DNA of 64,000 nt from an uncultured Oscillospiraceae bacterium (GTDB lineage Bacteria > Bacillota > Clostridia > Oscillospirales > Oscillospiraceae), in contig CALXDJ010000006.1 in NCBI GenBank assembly GCA_944387035.1, forward strand, positions 1-64,000, given 5' to 3'. The position numbers were made by a program, and so were the translations under genes. This document shows, in pieces, positions 61,100 through 64,000 of this stretch; the stretch's first letter is position 1; the number at the start of each line of letters is the position of its first letter. Under the pieces are notes generated by a model. The model was not told where the DNA came from and did no database searches. It was given only the letters and a program-made list of their open reading frames with translations.

Positions 61100-61128
61100 T
61101 TGAAATACATGGGGAACTATACTATAAT
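61100..61128 (+). promoter_or_regulatory. Promoter of the yfmF-yfmH genes
   Basis: TTGAAA (61100-61105), 17 bp, TATAAT (61123-61128). It implies an untranslated leader of about 140 nt, in which I see no recognisable riboswitch. Confidence 0.7.
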
Positions 61129-61273
61129 ACAAAAGAATGCTCGCATCCTGCCCAATTGGAATTTGGAGCTGCAGGAGTCTGACAGCCTGTGGACGAAGGA
61201 TGTGGAAATTGCAGGAGACCCGCTGCCCGGAGGGAGCTTTGGGCCGTGCGGGATTCCAAAAGGAGCTGAAATT

Positions 61274-62542
61274 TTGGAAGTGACCAGAATTCAATTGGCC
61301 GACGGTGTATATTTGACGTATCTGCCGGCGCGTAAATTCAAGACCAGTCTGCTCTCGGCCCAGTTTGTCACGCCTTTGCAGGAGGAGACGGCCAGCGCCT
61401 GGGCGCTGCTGCCTGCTGTGCTGCGGCGGGGCACGGTCAGCGCTCCGGACATGGGGCAGCTTTCTGCCCGGTTGGATCGGCTGTATGGTGCCCGGATCGA
61501 CTATACAGTGCGTAAAAAAGGCGAAAATCAGTGCGTGGGTTTTGTGGCCAGCCTGATTGATGACAGCTTTGCCCCGGGCGGAGAGCATCTGCTGGAGCCT
61601 GTCACGGAGCTGCTGGGTGAGCTGATCTGCGATCCGGTAACGGAGCGGGGACGGTTTGTACCGGCTTATTTTGATTCGGAGAAGACCAATCTTCTGGATG
61701 CCATCCGCAGCCTCATCAATGACAAGCGGGATTATGCCGACAGCCGGCTTCTGCAGGAAATGTGCGCAGGGGAGCCGTACGGCATCAGCCGTCTGGGCAG
61801 CGAGGCCACGGCGGAAAAGCTGCAGCTGCATAAGCTTTACGCACTTTACGGTCAGCTGATTGCCTCCGCCCGGTTGGAGCTGTTTTACAGCGGCAGTGCT
61901 GAGCTGGAGCGGGTGGAGCAGGCCATGCGCTCCGCCTTTGCTACGCTGCCCCGGGAAAATGTGGGGGAAATTATCCTGGCAAAGCCGCATCCCGCCCGGG
62001 AGGAAGTCCATCGGGTGGAGGAGAGCATGGATGTGACCCAGGGAAAGCTTGGCATGGGATTTTCCTGCGGCAGCGACGATACCGCCGCACTGCTCATGGG
62101 CAATACGCTTTTCGGCGGCAGCAGCAACTCCCGCTTGTTCCTGAATGTGCGGGAAAAGCTCTCCTTGTGTTACTATGCCTCTTCCGTCTATCACCGGCAG
62201 AAGGGAATCATCACCATGTCCTCCGGCATTGAGTTCGACAACTTCCAGAAGGCCTATGATGAAATCCTGACCCAGCTGGGTGAGGTCCAGGCCGGTGCCC
62301 TGGAGGACTGGGAGCTGGAGGGCGCCCGCAGTACGCTGCTCAACGCCTATGCCGCCATGGGAGACTCCCAGGGCAAGCTGGAGAACTTCTTCCTGGGTCA
62401 GGCGGCCACCGGCCAGGTGGAGACGCCGGCCGTGCTGGCGCAGCAGGTGCGGGAAGTCACACCGGCCCGGATCTTTGAGGCCATGAAGACCGTGTCCTTG
62501 GATACGGTGTACTTCCTGCGGGGAAAGGAGGCGGCACAATGA
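61274..62542 (+). CDS. yfmF: M16 peptidase-like protein YfmF (inactive partner)
   Basis: A 422-residue member of the M16 family. It lacks the HxxEH zinc motif, so it is the non-catalytic half of an M16 pair with the next gene. It has the conserved domain arrangement: RLYGARIDYTVRKKGENQCVGF near the N-terminus, and GGSSNSRLFLNVREKLSLCYYASS, the R/Y substrate-binding strand. The start is a TTG eight bases after AAAAGGAG. YfmF/YfmH are associated with 5-aminopentanol modification of EF-P in Bacillus; EF-P itself is not in the window. Overlaps yfmH by 4 bp. Confidence 0.85.
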   Translation: MEVTRIQLADGVYLTYLPARKFKTSLLSAQFVTPLQEETASAWALLPAVLRRGTVSAPDMGQLSARLDRLYGARIDYTVRKKGENQCVGFVASLIDDSFAPGGEHLLEPVTELLGELICDPVTERGRFVPAYFDSEKTNLLDAIRSLINDKRDYADSRLLQEMCAGEPYGISRLGSEATAEKLQLHKLYALYGQLIASARLELFYSGSAELERVEQAMRSAFATLPRENVGEIILAKPHPAREEVHRVEESMDVTQGKLGMGFSCGSDDTAALLMGNTLFGGSSNSRLFLNVREKLSLCYYASSVYHRQKGIITMSSGIEFDNFQKAYDEILTQLGEVQAGALEDWELEGARSTLLNAYAAMGDSQGKLENFFLGQAATGQVETPAVLAQQVREVTPARIFEAMKTVSLDTVYFLRGKEAAQ

Positions 62543-63810
62543 AGCCTACGTTTTATGAGCGCATCGGGGAATCCGTCCATCGGGAGGTGCTGCCCAACGG
62601 GCTGCAGGTGTGCGTGGTCCCCAAGCCCGGCTATGCCAAGCAGTACGCCTTTTTTGCCACACGCTACGGCGGTATGGATACCCGGTTTTGTCTGGATGGC
62701 CGCTGGCTGGATACACCTGCCGGCATCGCCCACTATCTCGAACACAAGATGTTCGATACCAAGGAAGGCAACGCCCTGCAGGAACTGGCTAAAAACGGCG
62801 CGGAGCCCAATGCCTTTACCTCCAACGCCATGACGGGCTACTACTTCGATTCCACGGCGCACTTTGCCGAGAATCTGGAGATCCTGCTCTCCTTCGTCTC
62901 CATTCCGTATTTTACCGAGGAGAGCGTGGCCAAGGAGCAGGGCATCATCGGCCAGGAGATCCGGATGATTGAGGATAACCCTGACTGGCAGATCTACACC
63001 CGGATGATGCAGTCCCTCTACGGCGTCAGCACGGCCCGGACTCCCATTGCCGGTACGGTGGAAAGCATCTCCCATATCACGGCTCAGACGCTTTACGACT
63101 GCCACAAGGCTTTTTACACGCCTTCCAACATGATTTTGACGGTGGTTGGCGATGTGGAGCCGGAGCGCATCGTGGAGCTGGCCCGCCGGGTGCTGCCCCG
63201 GGAGGCCGGCCCGGTGATTCCCCGGGATTACGGCACGGAGCCGGAGGCCGTGGCCCAGCAGGAGAGCTGCCTGACCATGGAAGTTTCTACGCCGCAGTTT
63301 TTGACCGGATTCAAGTGCCGTCCGGCCGCCGACGGGGAGGACTATCTGCGTATGGCGGTGCTGGGCGATATGGCCTGCGACCTGCTGCTGGGGGATTCCA
63401 GCCCCCTGTATCTGCGTCTTTATGATCAGGGCCTCATCAATACCAGCTTCGGCGGCGCCTTTGAGATGATGCCGGGGGTGGCATATCTCTATGCCGGCGG
63501 CGACAGCCGGGACGGCCGGGCCGTGGCGGAGGAAATTCAGAAGGAGGCCCGCCGCCTGGCAGATGAGGGCTTTGACGAGGATTTCTACCAGCAGGTGCGC
63601 CGGGCAGCCTTCGGCAGCAATCTGCGGGGACTCAATTCCTTTGAAAACATTGCCGTGTCTCTGACGGAAGGATATTTCCACGGTTACGATCCCTTCCGTT
63701 TCCCGCAGGTATTTGACTCCATCACTCAGGAGGATGTACGGGCGTTCCTGCGGGAAAACATCACGCCGGAGCGCGCAGTCCTCTCCCGGATTGAGCCCAA
63801 AGAAGCGTGA
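62539..63810 (+). CDS. yfmH: M16 peptidase YfmH
   Basis: A 423-residue zinc metallopeptidase. Active-site motif HYLEH at residues 65-69 (AHYLEHKMFD) with the third ligand glutamate about 75 residues later (EQGIIGQEIRM). The C-terminal half holds the substrate-binding copy. Works with YfmF as a heterodimer by analogy with other M16 pairs. Its ATG overlaps yfmF. Confidence 0.9.
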   Translation: MKPTFYERIGESVHREVLPNGLQVCVVPKPGYAKQYAFFATRYGGMDTRFCLDGRWLDTPAGIAHYLEHKMFDTKEGNALQELAKNGAEPNAFTSNAMTGYYFDSTAHFAENLEILLSFVSIPYFTEESVAKEQGIIGQEIRMIEDNPDWQIYTRMMQSLYGVSTARTPIAGTVESISHITAQTLYDCHKAFYTPSNMILTVVGDVEPERIVELARRVLPREAGPVIPRDYGTEPEAVAQQESCLTMEVSTPQFLTGFKCRPAADGEDYLRMAVLGDMACDLLLGDSSPLYLRLYDQGLINTSFGGAFEMMPGVAYLYAGGDSRDGRAVAEEIQKEARRLADEGFDEDFYQQVRRAAFGSNLRGLNSFENIAVSLTEGYFHGYDPFRFPQVFDSITQEDVRAFLRENITPERAVLSRIEPKEA

Positions 63811-63851
63811 GTAGATAGCAAGCTGATAGAGAAAGAAAGGAAGAACCTGTT

Positions 63852-64000
63852 TTGACTGCATTGAAGGACATGCCCATTAGTTTTCCCGGCCTTTTCGGAG
63901 ACTGGGAGTTTAATCCCGACCCGGTGGCCATTCACATTGGGCACGGCATTTACTGGTACGGAATCATCCTGGCGGTGGCCATGCTGGCAGGGTTGCTGCT
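63852..64000 (+). CDS. lgt: Prolipoprotein diacylglyceryl transferase, 5' end only
   Basis: Partial: the window ends inside the gene. The visible 49 residues include MPISFPGLFGDWEFNPDPVA and the next span starting YWYGIILAVAMLAGLL, the usual Lgt N-terminus. Lgt attaches diacylglycerol to the lipobox cysteine of preprolipoproteins such as the one at 1625. The start is a TTG eight bases after AAAGGAAG; ATG at 63870 is in frame. Confidence 0.85.
   Translation, partial: MTALKDMPISFPGLFGDWEFNPDPVAIHIGHGIYWYGIILAVAMLAGLL

Noticed and set aside
61134-61273. Riboswitch or T-box in the yfmF leader
   Set aside because: The 140-nt leader has no terminator, no T-box sequence and no strong stems; treated as an ordinary leader.

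Overview
The window reads as a chromosomal segment from a GC-rich (roughly 60%) Gram-positive anaerobe of the class Clostridia, most likely near Oscillospiraceae (Oscillibacter/Flavonifractor-like gut bacteria). This is inferred from strong AGGAGG ribosome binding sites, frequent TTG/GTG starts, an M-box riboswitch, an EcfA1-EcfA2-EcfT/TruA cluster, the ylxM-ffh-rpsP-khpA-rimM-trmD and dnaG-rpoD gene orders, and a 2-hydroxyacyl-CoA dehydratase activase locus typical of amino-acid-fermenting clostridia. I see no tRNA or rRNA gene, CRISPR array, insertion sequence, integrase or prophage gene. It is mostly core genome, almost fully coding, with short intergenic regions that carry well-formed promoters and intrinsic terminators.

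Layout. 1-9.5 kb: an SsnA-type amidohydrolase behind a riboswitch-like leader, a lipoprotein, an AGCS amino-acid/cation symporter, a TrhA membrane protein, the tsaE-tsaB-upp group, and (divergently) rodA and an SLH-repeat surface protein. 9.6-19.5 kb: ddl-murF, an ABC-F ATPase, a YdcF-like protein, a flavodoxin-like protein, prfA, a fused threonylcarbamoyl-AMP synthase/dephospho-CoA kinase and an M18 aminopeptidase. 19.7-24.4 kb: an ACT-domain regulator with hom and lysC (aspartate pathway), followed by an ACT protein and a DUF711/UPF0210 protein. 24.5-30.2 kb: queH (minus) and a three-gene operon of a double-ATPase dehydratase activase, its dehydratase-like partner and a flavodoxin-like reductase. 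30.3-39.3 kb: an rRNA methyltransferase-like gene, a VanZ protein, ecfA1-ecfA2-ecfT, two paralogous membrane-anchored proteins around a truA/ecfT pseudogene scar, truA, a DUF5711-like protein and a CvpA protein. 39.3-46.5 kb: a ClpE-like unfoldase, a small Cys protein, a flavodoxin/ferredoxin protein, a membrane lipase, a D,D-carboxypeptidase and a P-loop protein. 46.5-48 kb: an M-box riboswitch and mgtE. 48-58.6 kb: dnaG-rpoD (minus), a phosphopantetheinyl transferase, an acetyltransferase, a phosphoribosyltransferase, two uncharacterised proteins and the ylxM-ffh-rpsP-khpA-rimM-trmD block (minus). 58.7-64 kb: a DUF819 membrane protein, an M19 dipeptidase, the yfmF/yfmH M16 pair and the start of lgt.

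How they fit together: cell-wall synthesis (rodA, ddl, murF, D,D-carboxypeptidase), translation and tRNA modification (prfA, tsaB, tsaE, Sua5 domain, queH, truA, trmD, rimM, rpsP, ffh), and nutrient handling (ECF transporter, AGCS, MgtE, aspartate-family synthesis). The observations most worth following are the ssnA leader, which folds into mutually exclusive anti-terminator and terminator forms around an aptamer-sized stem I cannot assign to a known class; the tandem duplication scar between ecfT and truA; the Sua5-CoaE fusion; and the M-box/mgtE leader, which also holds a short proline-rich reading frame.
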